Part shown: positions 32,271-43,144 of the stretch, one piece after another
Numbering within the stretch: the first letter of the stretch is position 1
How the letters are laid out: each line of letters begins with the position of its first letter
NCBI GenBank assembly: GCA_008638375.1
Contig: VIRR01000562.1
Span: forward strand, 124,001 to 188,000
DNA: 64,000 bases
Direction of reading: 5' to 3'
From: Nyssa sinensis
Taxonomy: Eukaryota > Streptophyta > Magnoliopsida > Cornales > Nyssaceae
Program-made: the position numbers and the translations under genes
The notes under the pieces: model-generated
Seen by the model: only the letters and a program-made list of their open reading frames with translations
Databases searched by the model: none
Told to the model about the DNA's origin: nothing

Positions 32271-32867
32271 TGATGTTACACTTTCTGATCAGTGGGGCTC
32301 CGTTCTTCCTCGTTTGTCAAACACTTAGAAAATAGGATCAGAGGGCCACCGGGTTGGCTCCGGTGGTAGCCGTTGAAATGATAAAGTTAGTAAAACTGAA
32401 AGAAAGACTGTAATTGAATGTAATTGAGAAAGCGTAATGAAAAAGTGCACCTTAGGGCTCAATTTATAGACTACGAGTCTCCTAAGTTGAGTAGGATTTG
32501 AAGTTACAAAAATAGGGATTTAATTGATATCCGAAGATGGCAGTTACCATGTTGACCTCTACACCCTATAAAAATAGGTAGCGAAAGATATCCAAGAATG
32601 GAAGTTTTCTTATCATGTTCTGCTTCCCTATCTCTAGTTCAGTAGGGCATACAAGGCGGTGACCAACTCAGGACCCCTTTATGCGTGTGCTCAGTATCTC
32701 CTGTTCTGAAGGCGAGACCAAAAGTTATGTGAGACTCTGAGGAAGGAGGCTCTAAACTCTATATGTCTATCTATTCTGGATGGGAAAGCCTTGGTTGGTT
32801 TGTATGCGTAGGTGCTCTGTGTGTACACGTGTCATGTGGGGACTGGTCCGTCTTTTGTGGTATATCA
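32271..32867 (-). repeat. 5' LTR of Tat element 2
   Basis: 597 bp; on the reverse strand it starts TGATATACCACAAAAG and ends AACATCA, the canonical TG..CA. Confidence 0.93.
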
Positions 32868-32997
32868 ACACCAATGATTAGTGCAAATGCATGTTGTTAT
32901 GCAAATTGTCAAGAGAATCATACATTTGAACTCCTAAATCAGTGCACATTAGTTTATTTAAGGACAACTAAAATAAAACAAATGGTAGATCCTTGAT
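32868..32997 (+). pseudogene. Unknown coding fragment, right piece
   Basis: Resumes after element 2 with PMISANACCYANC, NHTFELLNQCTLVYL and TKIKQMVDP, then a stop. It joins in frame to 22544-22698, giving a C-terminal region of about 90 residues with three cysteines in CCYANC. Family unknown; probably a host or old TE gene. Confidence 0.5.
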
Positions 32998-34025
32998 AAC
33001 TTGATACACGAGGTCACCCGAAAAATGGTCTGGGGGCAGAGTTCCTAGAAATTTTTTTGATTAATTCTTGGGATATTTTGGTTAGTAGTTTTTTAATCGG
33101 ATTTGCAGAAAGAATTAAATAATTTCCTATTCAGATTAGTACTCTTTAGTCTTATAAATATGATGTATTAGGTCACTATTATTCAACTTTTTAATAATAT
33201 ATTAGATTTTGAATTTAGAGATTTCTTGATCTCTTATTGGATGAGTAATCATTGTTACTTGGTTTTTAAAAATTTTAACATGTTTAATTTCTCTCACATT
33301 TTTTTTTCTGCGTTACTAGATAACTCAATGCAAAGGCTCTATAGATTGGGTCTTATTTTCATAATTTTTAGTTGTGCAACTAAATTTGCCTAAGATTTAC
33401 ATCCAAGTGGTCGCATTTCTATTTATATTTATTTATATATTTTTTGACTAATTGAAGGAGCAATAGAAGCAATCATATTTTGACTTAACTCCAAGATTGA
33501 ACTCTCATAACCCAATCCATTGATTTCCTAAAAGGGAGAATTAGCAAGCTTTGGGCATTAAAGGAACCAGAGATACTATTTCTGAAAGCTCAATTTGTCA
33601 ATTCATGAGCTAAAGAGTTAGGCTTCCTAGAAGAATAAGAGTTGCACTAATCCTTTTGAAGAATTTCAGAGTTGTTTTAGATTTTCTAAAAGGGCTAGTG
33701 GCTAGCCTAGTGCACAAGGATCTTGCTATTGCAGGGTTTAGAGAGAGTTAAATGTGCACAGTTAGATTATTTCTGTAACTCAAACCCGTGATCTTTATGT
33801 CAGGCTTGTTTTAGATCTTCTATGCAGTGCAAAATAGACCAATGAGGAGTTTGTGATGGCCACATTAGGGCATAGATAACTGTCACAATCTCATCAAACT
33901 GAATTACCTCCCACCCGATATCCAAGCCCCAATCAGGGCTTCTTGGCTTCATGCTTAAAAAAAAGAAAAGAGACTAAACCTTTTTTATTTAGGAAAAGTG
34001 ACGACTTTATTTTAAAAAAAATTAA
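32998..34025. other. Intergenic sequence
   Basis: AT-rich to 33470, then moderately mixed sequence to 33960 without a convincing domain in any frame. Confidence 0.4.
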
Positions 34026-36255
34026 GGAAAAATTACATTGACCTCTCTTGAGTATTTTGATAATTACAAATTTAGATCTTACTTGAAGTTTTTGAAATGA
34101 CAATGCCCCTCTTCTATTTTTACTGACAAACTACAAATATCTTCCTACTAGTCTAATTTTTTTCAAAATGACAAAAGTTTCAGTTTTATTTATTTATTTA
34201 TTTTTTGTATTTTTTTCAATTTTGACATTTTAACTCTTTTTTTTTTTTAATTTTCAAATAAAAATTAGATTTGGTTAGACAATGTGTGGTTGGTAAACAA
34301 GGATCAGTTTTTTAGTAAGGTACAGAATGTATTGTCAAATATTCAATACGATTCCACAAGATCCAGTTTTGTTCAAGTAACAGATTGTAGTTATAAGTAA
34401 TTTACTTTAAATTTATTTTATATAAAATGAAAAATTTCTTTAAAAAAATTGTCAAAATTGAAAAAATGTAATAAAATAAAAAAAAAAATGAAAGCAGCAA
34501 TACTTTTGTCATTTTGAAAAAAAAATGGACTGAAGAGGGGTATTTTTAGTTTGTTAGTAAAAGCACGTGAGGGTATTCAAAAACCTCAAGGAAAATTTTA
34601 GAGGAGGTCAGTGTTAGAAGTATATTATAAGTATAATAAGGTTAGCTATATTGTTGTGATATTAAGGTTAGTTGTCACAATATTTGTTTCCTTTTTCTTT
34701 CAGGACTCTCATATAAAAGGAGGTCTATTGTCTAAGTTATTTATCAAGTCATCTAATATAATGCAATCCTTAGGGTTTTTCCATTCTCTCTCTTTTCTTT
34801 CTTCTTTTATTTTATATTTTAATTTTAATTTTAACATGGTATGAGAGCCACAATTATGAATCCTTCTATTTCCGTAATGGTTTCTAGTTCGTGTTCTTCT
34901 TGTTTCGGCAAGTCTTCGTTGAAATCCATCTTCCTATTGGCTCATCGGAATCAAGGCACTCTACATGCTATCAACACTGTCACAGTTAGAACATCAATAC
35001 GAGAATATCGGTTTTGGATACTCATGTGCATCAATCTGCCGCAAGTTGGAACACCAATCTTAGGTTGGTGTAGGCTTCTTCTTCCTTGATCAGTGATAAT
35101 GGTGGAGAATCTTGTGATGATGATATCACAAAGTGTTTTTTTTTTGTGACTATTTTGTGAAGCTTCTTTTGATTTCATTGGGCTTATTTCAACACATCTC
35201 TTTCACTGCATGTTCTGTCATAACAGTCTTAGTCACATGCCTCTTTTATTCAGGGCAAATTTGTAACACATAAGCCTATATTTACTGCATGTTCCGCCAT
35301 GACTATCATTGCACGCATTCTCCTATTTGTTGGACATTTTACAATACATACTGAATCGCTGCTCGCTATCGCTCACTCATGTGAGGTCTATATAGCGAAG
35401 TCAACCCTCTCCTTAGTTATGTGTTAGTTCGTCAGCTCTCACTCGTGAGATTTTTAGTGACGTTCACCCTATTGCGTGTCCTTTATTTTTAGCTATGTGT
35501 TAGTTCGTCAGCTCTCACTCTTGTGAGGTTTATATAGCGACGTTCGCCTTCATGCGTGTTCAATTTTGTCAAATATGTGTATTCCATATAAGCTCGATCA
35601 CATGATGTTGTGAGATCCTATCAGCTACATGTCAGTCCAGAGAAGTAATCAGCATCTCAACTTCATGTCTGCCATCACATGTGTTTGTCATGTGTCCAGC
35701 AAAGGCTTCTTCACACGTGTTCCATCAAGTATCATGCAGTTCTTATCCATGCTTTGTCAAGCAATTTGTAAATGTCACATGTGTTTAGCCACTTCAGAGC
35801 ATCAGTTACAAACATCTTCACCAACCAAGACGTATTTTTTGATGCAATTGTCACTCCACTATTGTACAAGTAGGGGATCTAACAAATCGGATCCAACAGA
35901 TCGCTGTTTCATGTCTGGTTAATTTTTCTCAGCAAGATGCCCACGAGATTTTATACTCAAACTCAAGTTGTTCTCTCAGTTTCCATCTTGAGTTTGAGGG
36001 GTACTATTAGAAGTATTTTATAAGTATATTAGGGTTAGCTATATTATTATGATATTAAGGTTAGTCATCACAATATTTGTTTCATTTTCTTCTAGGACTC
36101 TCATATACTCTCTTATATAAGGAAGTCCATTGTGTAGGTTATTTATCAAGTCATCTAATATAATGTAATCTTTAGAATTTTTTCCTTCTCTCTTCTATTT
36201 CTTCTTTTATTTTATATTTTTCTTTTAATTTTGACAGTTAGTGTGTAATTTACCC
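34026..36255. mobile_element. Mutator-like TIR element, interrupted by an LTR element
   Basis: The left arm (34026-34190) and the reverse complement of the right arm (34495-34611 continuing at 36242-36255) align over about 150 bp: GGAAAAATTACATTGACCTC against GGGTAAATTACACACTGACC, then TTGARGTTTTTGAA, GACAATGCCCCTCTTC-like and TTTTTTTCAAAATGACAAAAG blocks. Flanking 9-mers AAAAATTAA (34017-34025) and AAAAATTAT (36256-36264) match 8 of 9. Without the insertion it is about 600 bp with no ORF, a MULE-type MITE. Confidence 0.7.
34612..36236 (+). mobile_element. Small non-coding LTR element (non-autonomous)
   Basis: LTR1 34612-34836 starts TGTTAGAAGTATATTATAAG and ends TTTTAACA. The primer site TGGTATGAGAGC follows at once (34837-34848). 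The 3' LTR (36005-36236) is preceded by TTGAGGGGTAC. Target duplicates are GTCAG and GTTAG (4 of 5). The 1.17-kb interior has no gag or pol reading, only three degenerate tandem copies of a block of about 80-90 bp (CTCACTC..TGTGTTAGTTCGTCAG) at 35370-35550. Enzymes must have come from a relative. The superfamily is uncertain; the primer site suits copia. Confidence 0.85.
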
Positions 36256-36299
36256 AAAAATTATAGAAAATTGATCTGTCAATTAGATGCAAACAAACA

Positions 36300-36665
36300 A
36301 CCATGCACATCTCGTACTCTCTCATCTTTCTTGTCAATCTTGCATTAATGGACAAATAATTTTTTATCGGAGTTTCCTCATACTCTCTCATCTTTCTTTT
36401 CAATCTTCTGCAACAAAAACCGAGAATTTCTATGTACATCTCATCTCCATACACACCAATATATATACACATGCTAGACCCTTCTTTTTAATTTTCCAAA
36501 TTAGATTCTGATTTGGAAAGAAAGTCCATTGTAGAAAGGTAATCTTTCTTCTCTAACGAAAACCTAGAATTTCTATTTACATCTCATCTCCATATACACA
36601 CCAACTTCTTTTTAATTTTCCAAATTAGATTCTGATTTGGAAAGAAAGTCCATTGTAGAAAGGTT
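36300..36665. repeat. Tandem duplications with a small palindrome
   Basis: ACTCTCTCATCTTTCTT..CAATCTT occurs at about 36313 and 36373. A longer block, CGAGAATTTCTATGTACATC through CCATTGTAGAAAGG, occurs at about 36420-36540 and again, shortened, at 36565-36665. Each copy ends with CCAAATTAGATTCTGATTTGG, an imperfect dyad. Confidence 0.85.
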
Positions 36666-37996
36666 TCAAGCAGTTGAGCTGGTAGATGACACCGTATAGA
36701 AAACCTACGCGTAGATAATTAACTTGTTAAAAAACAAATATAGAACCGATTAATAAATTTATAACTAAATTAAAAAATTTCTTAAATAAATTGGATTCAA
36801 TTTTTAGAAAATAGCAAGGGTGTTAAAAATAAATAAATTTAAAATGAAAATAATTTTTTTAATTGAATTAGATTCAAATTTTAAAAAGTTGAGAAGTAAT
36901 CATAAAATTAAAAATAAATTTTTTTTTCTCAAATGCAGGACCATTTATCCTAATATTATAGATTTAAGGGTCGTAACACTGTACAAATTAAACTTTTCAC
37001 TGATATTATATTTTAAAAATATTTATTTCTTTTAGCATCGACGTGTGCGTATTACAAAAATAATTTTAGATATTATAAATAATGATTGTTAAATTGAATT
37101 GAATTCTAGTTTTTTTTAAAAAATTCAAAGACAACATAATTCTAATTAATTAAAATTGTAGTATAATTAAAATAAATAATATGCAAAACCAACATTTTAA
37201 AAACTAAAAGTTACAACAATTTCAAGGCTAATTAGAATATTACAAATTGATAATATCAAATATATAAAATTAATATAAAAATAAATAAATAATTAGAATT
37301 TATATATAGGATTGTAGAAAGACTTCTAGTACTGTTAAGGAATAAAAAATATAAGGATAAGTTATGCAAAAGAAGAGGCTAATTTTTCATAATTTTTGTA
37401 TGGGTTCTTTTTACGATTGTTGCCATAAAATCCAAAAATTGTGATTTTTTGGGATCCGAGTGCCAGAGTTCTTTGGTCATATTTAGTATGGTTAAATAAA
37501 CAATTTAGAAATGAGCATTAAGAAAACCTCGCTCCTAGAATCTTACACAGTTAGGACTCTAAATCTGGATCAAACATATTGGAGTGTTTTTGGGACTGAA
37601 CTTTAGGCGATAGCTGTCATCAGATTTTGAATGAATGGTTCGAATTAAGGATGCTGATGTGAGTAGGAAGGCTATCATACTCATTTTCAATAAGAGTAAT
37701 GTTATGGTGACAAAAAATAATTTATCTAAAGAATTTATACAAATGAGTTGGCAGTATTGTATTGGTTCTATATTACTAGGGTCGGCTCAACCATAAAGTA
37801 AACAAAGCAGTCGCTTTAAACTTCACTTAAAGAGAAAGTCTCAAATTTTATTTACTATAATATAATCAAATTAAAAATTTAAGGTTAATAAAAGTCCAAC
37901 TCTATTAAAGGCCAGTCTAACTCTACTAAAGGTCCCAAATTTTATAGCTTTATAGTATAATTAAATAAGAAGTATTTAATAAAAGGTCACGCGGTC
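36666..37996. other. AT-rich intergenic sequence
   Basis: Very AT-rich to 37340, then mixed. At 37779-37860 the text GGGTCGGCTCAACCATAAAG resembles the start of a common plant hAT-related repeat, but I could not find a matching end. Confidence 0.4.
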
Positions 37997-39675
37997 AAAA
38001 GTCCTTGACAGATATAAAAATTATAATTTAGTTCAAGTCCAAACATATTAACCCATAAAGTCCTTTAGTTATTCAATACCAAAAATACCCTTTCCACCGA
38101 ATTTCTGTGACATAATGAGCTGCCTCAAATTTTTTTTCAAAACTTTAAAATTCAATAACTTGAAATTTATAAATCTGTTTTTAATAAAAATTATATATTT
38201 GAATTTTAAGTATCGAGATCTATAAAAAAATATCCATATTGAATATGAAAAATCTGAATGAAGAAAAATTAATCCAAAAATATAAAATTTCGTCACCAAA
38301 AGTGTAACATTTCATTAGCGAAAGTGTAAAATTTACATTTTTGCAAGGAAAAGCTTGGTCTCCGTCAAAAGTTAAATTTTACACTATTGTTAAAAATTGA
38401 GAAACTCTCGTTATCAGTTTTATTAGTTTTATTGATATTTTAGCCACATATTGGATGCTCAAGGATGCTCAAGACTAACATTCAAAGCTGAAAAAATTGT
38501 TCACAAAAAATTGTATTTAAAGAATGAGTGATTAAAAACCCACAAGGGGTGAAATTGTAAAATTTCACATTGTGAAAAAAGTGTAAAAATTTACACATTT
38601 CATAAAACCTACCTTGACCTTGTGCAATGACAAAAGTAGAGCAACAATTAAGAACCAAGTGGATTTCTGCAATCACAAATTAAATGAAGCAGCTTTATGG
38701 GCAATGACTTTATCCAAAATACTACAAGGGCTGCATCATTGATGATGCAACCACAAGTACGAAGGTGATTCCAATGTTTCCAATTGCAAAGTCTCCCATG
38801 ACTCCTTCGCGTGAGGTGGGCCGCTTGATTTCTAGTTATGTGAATTTTGGTCTCAACTTGCCTAAAAGTGCTAGATTTTCCCCAATTCTCAATGTTAAAG
38901 AAAATGCAAGAAAAGTTTACAGGTTAGTTTCATATCCAAATTGATTTTGAAGTTTTTCATCTCCTAATGCTCAAAATTCCAGATTCTTCTTGTATTTCTC
39001 AACCTCTTCAAGATACCTATCATGTGAGAAGGATGACCTCCTTTCCCAAGATTTGATGATGGCCTGGTGGTTGCTTTATGATACAAAGGACAAAAGTATG
39101 AAATCAGTGATTTTATGGTTTCTTTACTTGATCCGATCGTTCACTATCCAAATAAATATTTGGCTTTGTAGAAAAAAAATTACTTCAGCTGTTAGTCTCT
39201 TACGTCGTCGGCAATCCAATAACCTATGAAGGTGAGTTCCAATGAAAAGCTCATGTTGCAGATTAGAAATGATGATCGGCTGGGGTGAATTTGTGATGAT
39301 GGTTGAGGTTGCGGAGGTGATTTTAGTGATTCGTAATGGAGATTTAGCAGTAGAGGAGCGACTTGCCGGAGATGATAGTGGTAGTTGTAGTTGATGTAGC
39401 TGCAAAATTTTGAGATGCCATGGTTGTAGTGTTGGGCGTGACATTCATAAGAGAGTCCAAGATGAACAGAATAGAGTTGCAGTGATTTAAGAACTTTTTA
39501 TTTTGAACGTGCGTAAATTCTATTTGGGTATAATTGTCATTTATTAAAAAAAATTATAAATACTATGTCATCAAGATGGACCTAAGTTAAAAATTAGAAA
39601 CGACTATGTCCTTCACCTTAAAATTGAAATAGTGTGGATCTTAAAATAATTTAATACATTTTTCAAGAACTTAAG
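37997..39675. mobile_element. TIR DNA element, copy 2
   Basis: The left end AAAAGTCCTTGACAGATATA..TTCAAGTCCA and the reverse complement of the right end CTTAAGTTCTTGAAAAATGT..TTAAGATCCA form imperfect TIRs of about 45 bp. Interior blocks are shared with copy 1 at 15043-19924. A reverse-strand open stretch (39124-39444) lies where copy 1 has one, but the two proteins are not clearly alike. Non-autonomous. Confidence 0.5.
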
Positions 39676-40541
39676 ACTAATTAATTCTTTAATAAAAATC
39701 AAACTCTATTATTAAATAAAAGGCCCCATAAAGATTAAAGACTCCATCAAAACAAAAATTAATTTTATTAATAGAGTTTTATTTGTATTTTACTCAAATC
39801 TTTTATTATTATCTATTTAGATAAAAAGAATTATGTAAAAACTCTATTATTAGAGTTTCATTCAATATAAACTTCTCTCTTGTTGAAAACAACTAAATTT
39901 TATATAACAAAAGTAAATATATATATATATATATAGAAAATAAAGTAAAAAAAAAAAAGGATTAATCACGTGTACGTCCCTGAATAAGATTTAAATTATT
40001 TTAAGATGCACGTTTTTAATAATTTTAAAGAAAAGGACTATGTTTTTTAAAATTCTGAGTTCAAATCCATTAATCTGGCTTGGTAATAGGTAATTTTTTC
40101 TTTATTGACAATATTATTCTTAGGTTGTTTATTAGAAGACGACAAAACAAAACTCAGGTCTAGGTTTATATATACGCATAGCCTTCTGCATCTGATTGCT
40201 CATGTGCTCGCCCATCCCTTATTCTCTCGAAAAGAGCCCCTAATTGCTTTGTCTGCTTGGTGGTTCTTTGAATTCTCTCTCTTTAATTCATTCTTTTATG
40301 TTTTTTTCATTGGTTTTTGAATAGTGGGGTTACCTTGAATAATCTGGACTGATCTAGGTGAACAAAAAGCTACAGCAAACGTTGAAGTAGACAAAGAGAC
40401 ACACAATGAGCACAAGGTCTTGATTTGGACACCCACAACAAAAGTCCCAAGTAGTGATTAGTATAGCAGGTAAAGTAGAGGTCTAGGTAGTGTCTCACAT
40501 GTTCTTATCTTATTCACATTACATGTTTACACTTCTTATTA
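39676..40541. other. AT-rich intergenic sequence
   Basis: Contains (TA)n near 39918-39935 and repeated AACTCTATTATTA text. No gene. Confidence 0.45.
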
Positions 40542-40723
40542 TGTAAAGACTTGGAAATTTTTTATTTTTTTTTTTGGAATGGAAATTTTTTATTTATTTA
40601 TTTATTATTATTGTTATAGGTTGTATATGTATGTGTGAATAAATACATATGTACGTGTATGTATAATATGTTTGTGTACGTGTAGCATGTAACATGCATA
40701 CATGCATGGTGTTATGTATTGTG

Positions 40724-40754
<31 letters not shown>

Positions 40755-40849
40755 GTACCAAAAAGAGAGTGAGGACAGCAGACAAGTGGGTGTGTGCAGT
40801 GTGTGGGTCGGTTGTGTGTGTGTGTTGGGATGTGTGATATGTGTGTGAC

Positions 40850-40906
<57 letters not shown>

Positions 40907-41250
40907 GTTGCATGTGGGTGTGTGGGTGCAAACCTGAAGGAGGGTTGAGTGTGAAAGGAGATTTTAGGGCATAGGGTAGCTGACAGTAGGTTGGTGGAGT
41001 GAGCAGAGGGTTATCAGAGTATGGGTAGAGAGAGAAAGAGGCAGTAGATATTATTGTGTGCATATACGGGCTTGTGAATTGAGAGAAAATAGAAAATCAA
41101 CCAGGGAGAGGCCAAATCAGTGAGGTCGTGCACACTGAGAGAGACTCAAGGAGAGGAACCAAAAGCTCGAACTGGGGGAGAGAGAACAGGAGACCTGCAC
41201 TGAGAAAACCAGTAAACAAAAGGTAAGTGGGCCATTCTGTTTTAAATTTT
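40542..41250 (+). repeat. LTR-like fragment related to the long-LTR family
   Basis: Starts TGTAAAGACTTGGAAATTTT, close to the LTR start at 55836 (TGTAAAGACTTGAAATTTTA). A GT/TA-rich microsatellite zone follows, as in that LTR. TA runs lie at 40722-40745 and 40853-40905. No LTR end or primer site was found downstream, so it is a truncated or diverged copy with an uncertain right limit. Confidence 0.45.
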
Positions 41251-42397
41251 AGAAAGCATTATAATTTATTTAAATAGTAGGATCATGTAGCTGAGATTGA
41301 AAGTGAAATAATGCAAGAAAAATGAAAGAAAACGGTTGAGAAACAAATGAGATAATTAGAGTTGCAGGTTGTGTAGAACAATACGGGTCTTGTGATTTTA
41401 TGTTTAAAAACTTAGTTGGATGATTGGAAAATGATCTCCATTGTTGCAGAAAACGTTTGGAACCAAAACGGGGTGGAAACAGTAACCGGGGAGCCACGAA
41501 AATGGGAGTTTGGGCTTGGCCGGAGAGTTGGCCGGAAGGGTTTAACTCCCTTTTCGTGAAGATCTGGTAAGCTGGATGAAAAACTAACCTTAGGAATGAA
41601 ATCTACGTTAAAAATGGAAGAGAACGGCGTTGAGAAAAGAGGGAAAATCTGTAATTTGGACTATTATGTTATACAATGGGAAGTGATCATATATAGTTAT
41701 TCGGCTGTAGAAATATCTGTAATTTCTATGTTTTAGTCTATATTGCTGAGTGTAGGAAAATGGTTTTTTGTTTTATTCCAATTTACTCAACAATGGATGT
41801 GGGCTAAGTTTTCCAGCCGAACCACTATGAATTTGGTGTTTTCCATTTTTTAATACTTAGTGATTGCTTTTATAGTAGTAGAAGAGGATAGAAATTACAA
41901 CTTACACGAAAATTCAAAATCAACCTATTCACTCCACTAGGTTACCCTTTCACTAGCATTTCTTTTAAATTTGTTTTCCATTTGATACGAAATTGTTTTC
42001 CTTTGCCACTTCTCCACTTTCTAAACTATGGTTTCATGTCTCGGCTTCTATAATGGTAATTAGGGATAAGACCCATTACATAGTCAGTCATACAAATACC
42101 TTCCACTTGAAAGAGGGGGTGGGGGGACCCATGATTTTTGGCAGCCTAAAAGGCATATTTCCAGCGATCCATCAAATGAACAATGAACTGAGTAAAGCAT
42201 TTGTTTGTGTAGCATTAATAGAAAAGAGCAACTACAATTGTAATGTATAATTAAGAAATGTTGAGATAGTGATGAATGAGGTATAGAAATAACTTGAAAA
42301 AGATAAATATTACATTGATACTAATATAACTTGCACTAAACGTTAGAGAACGAATGCACTAAACATATAGATAGATAATAGTGAAGCATTTACAAAG
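41251..42397. other. Intergenic sequence, possibly more of the LTR fragment
   Basis: No convincing coding region. The + strand ORF at 41993-42250 has no recognisable domain. Confidence 0.35.
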
Positions 42398-42482
42398 TTA
42401 AGGGCCTTACACTTCTTCATAGCATGATAAATCTTTGGACCAAGAACGATCAGTCCTGCCGATTGGATACCCTGGTGACTAC
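42398..42482 (-). other. Candidate exon (weak)
   Basis: On the reverse strand a T-rich tract ending GATGTAG is followed by the open reading HQGIQSAGLIVLGPKIYHAM, which looks protein-like. It lies downstream of the NLR pseudogene on the same strand. I do not recognise it. Confidence 0.2.
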
Positions 42483-43144
42483 ATCAAACAAAAATGCAGA
42501 ATTAATTGAATAAGTGAATTTGAATAGGAACACATGATTCACAAAAATGTTTTTGCCACTGGTATTTTTCATTTTGTTGCTTTTCTTCTTCATGACATCT
42601 TGCACCACCCATAATTGCCTTGGTGCTCTATACCAAAAGTAGAGACAGTTGCTAAAGCACCAAAATGTACCCTCACACTGCTAAAATAATCAGGAATTTT
42701 TTTTTAAGGTTTTGAAGAAAGAAATGAATGCAAAAACAAAACAGGGCTGCTTTTGGAAGTAAATGAAAAATATCATTTCCAAAGGAATGCTAAGCATTTC
42801 ATTTAATAGGATAGTCACACCAGAAACATATGTTGAAAGCGAGGAAATAAGTATTAATTCTTTTATGAAATGAACAAGAGGATGGGATCAATATGATTTT
42901 TGAAATGCACCCATGATTGGTCTACCATTTTTCCAAGTACTTAAGCATCATAATGTTTTCTCAAACTAATAAATTAATCAAAGAGAAAAATTCCACTTTT
43001 TGAGAGAAAAAGTGATTAAAACACACAAACAAGAAAGGTTGCATTTCCACATCAATTTTCAAAGCAGTTAAGCATTTCATCGAATTGTATAACCATGTTA
43101 GAAAAATTTGTTGAAAGTTATATAAAAACTTCAGAAAGCATACC
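42483..43144. other. Sequence downstream of the NLR pseudogene
   Basis: AT-rich, with CAGTTAAGCATTTCATY-like repeats (e.g. 42790, 43065). It could be a former intron or 3' flank of the NLR copy. Confidence 0.35.

Larger units (their letters stand above)
22699..32867 (-). mobile_element. Tat-lineage Ty3/gypsy retrotransposon (element 2)
   Basis: 10,169 bp on the reverse strand. The 5' LTR is 32271-32867 and the 3' LTR is 22699-23296. The target duplication is ACACC (32868-32872) and GCACC (22694-22698), 4 of 5 matching. Gag, protease, RT, both RNase H domains and integrase follow the same order as element 1 and are clearly homologous in protein. The 3' part holds a 58-bp tandem array and a + strand antisense gene. 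Many stops and frameshifts make it non-autonomous. LTR ends have mutated (TATATTA instead of TATATCA at 23296). Confidence 0.93.

Noticed and set aside
33480..33990. Possible LINE RNase H remnant on the reverse strand
   Set aside because: Isolated blocks looked suggestive, but no ordered motif set or acidic residues could be aligned, and frames change too often.
40594..41063. Reverse-strand ORFs rich in His, Thr, Tyr and Ile
   Set aside because: Translations of GT and TA microsatellites. The same kind of artefact occurs at 55872-56491 and 63247-63808.
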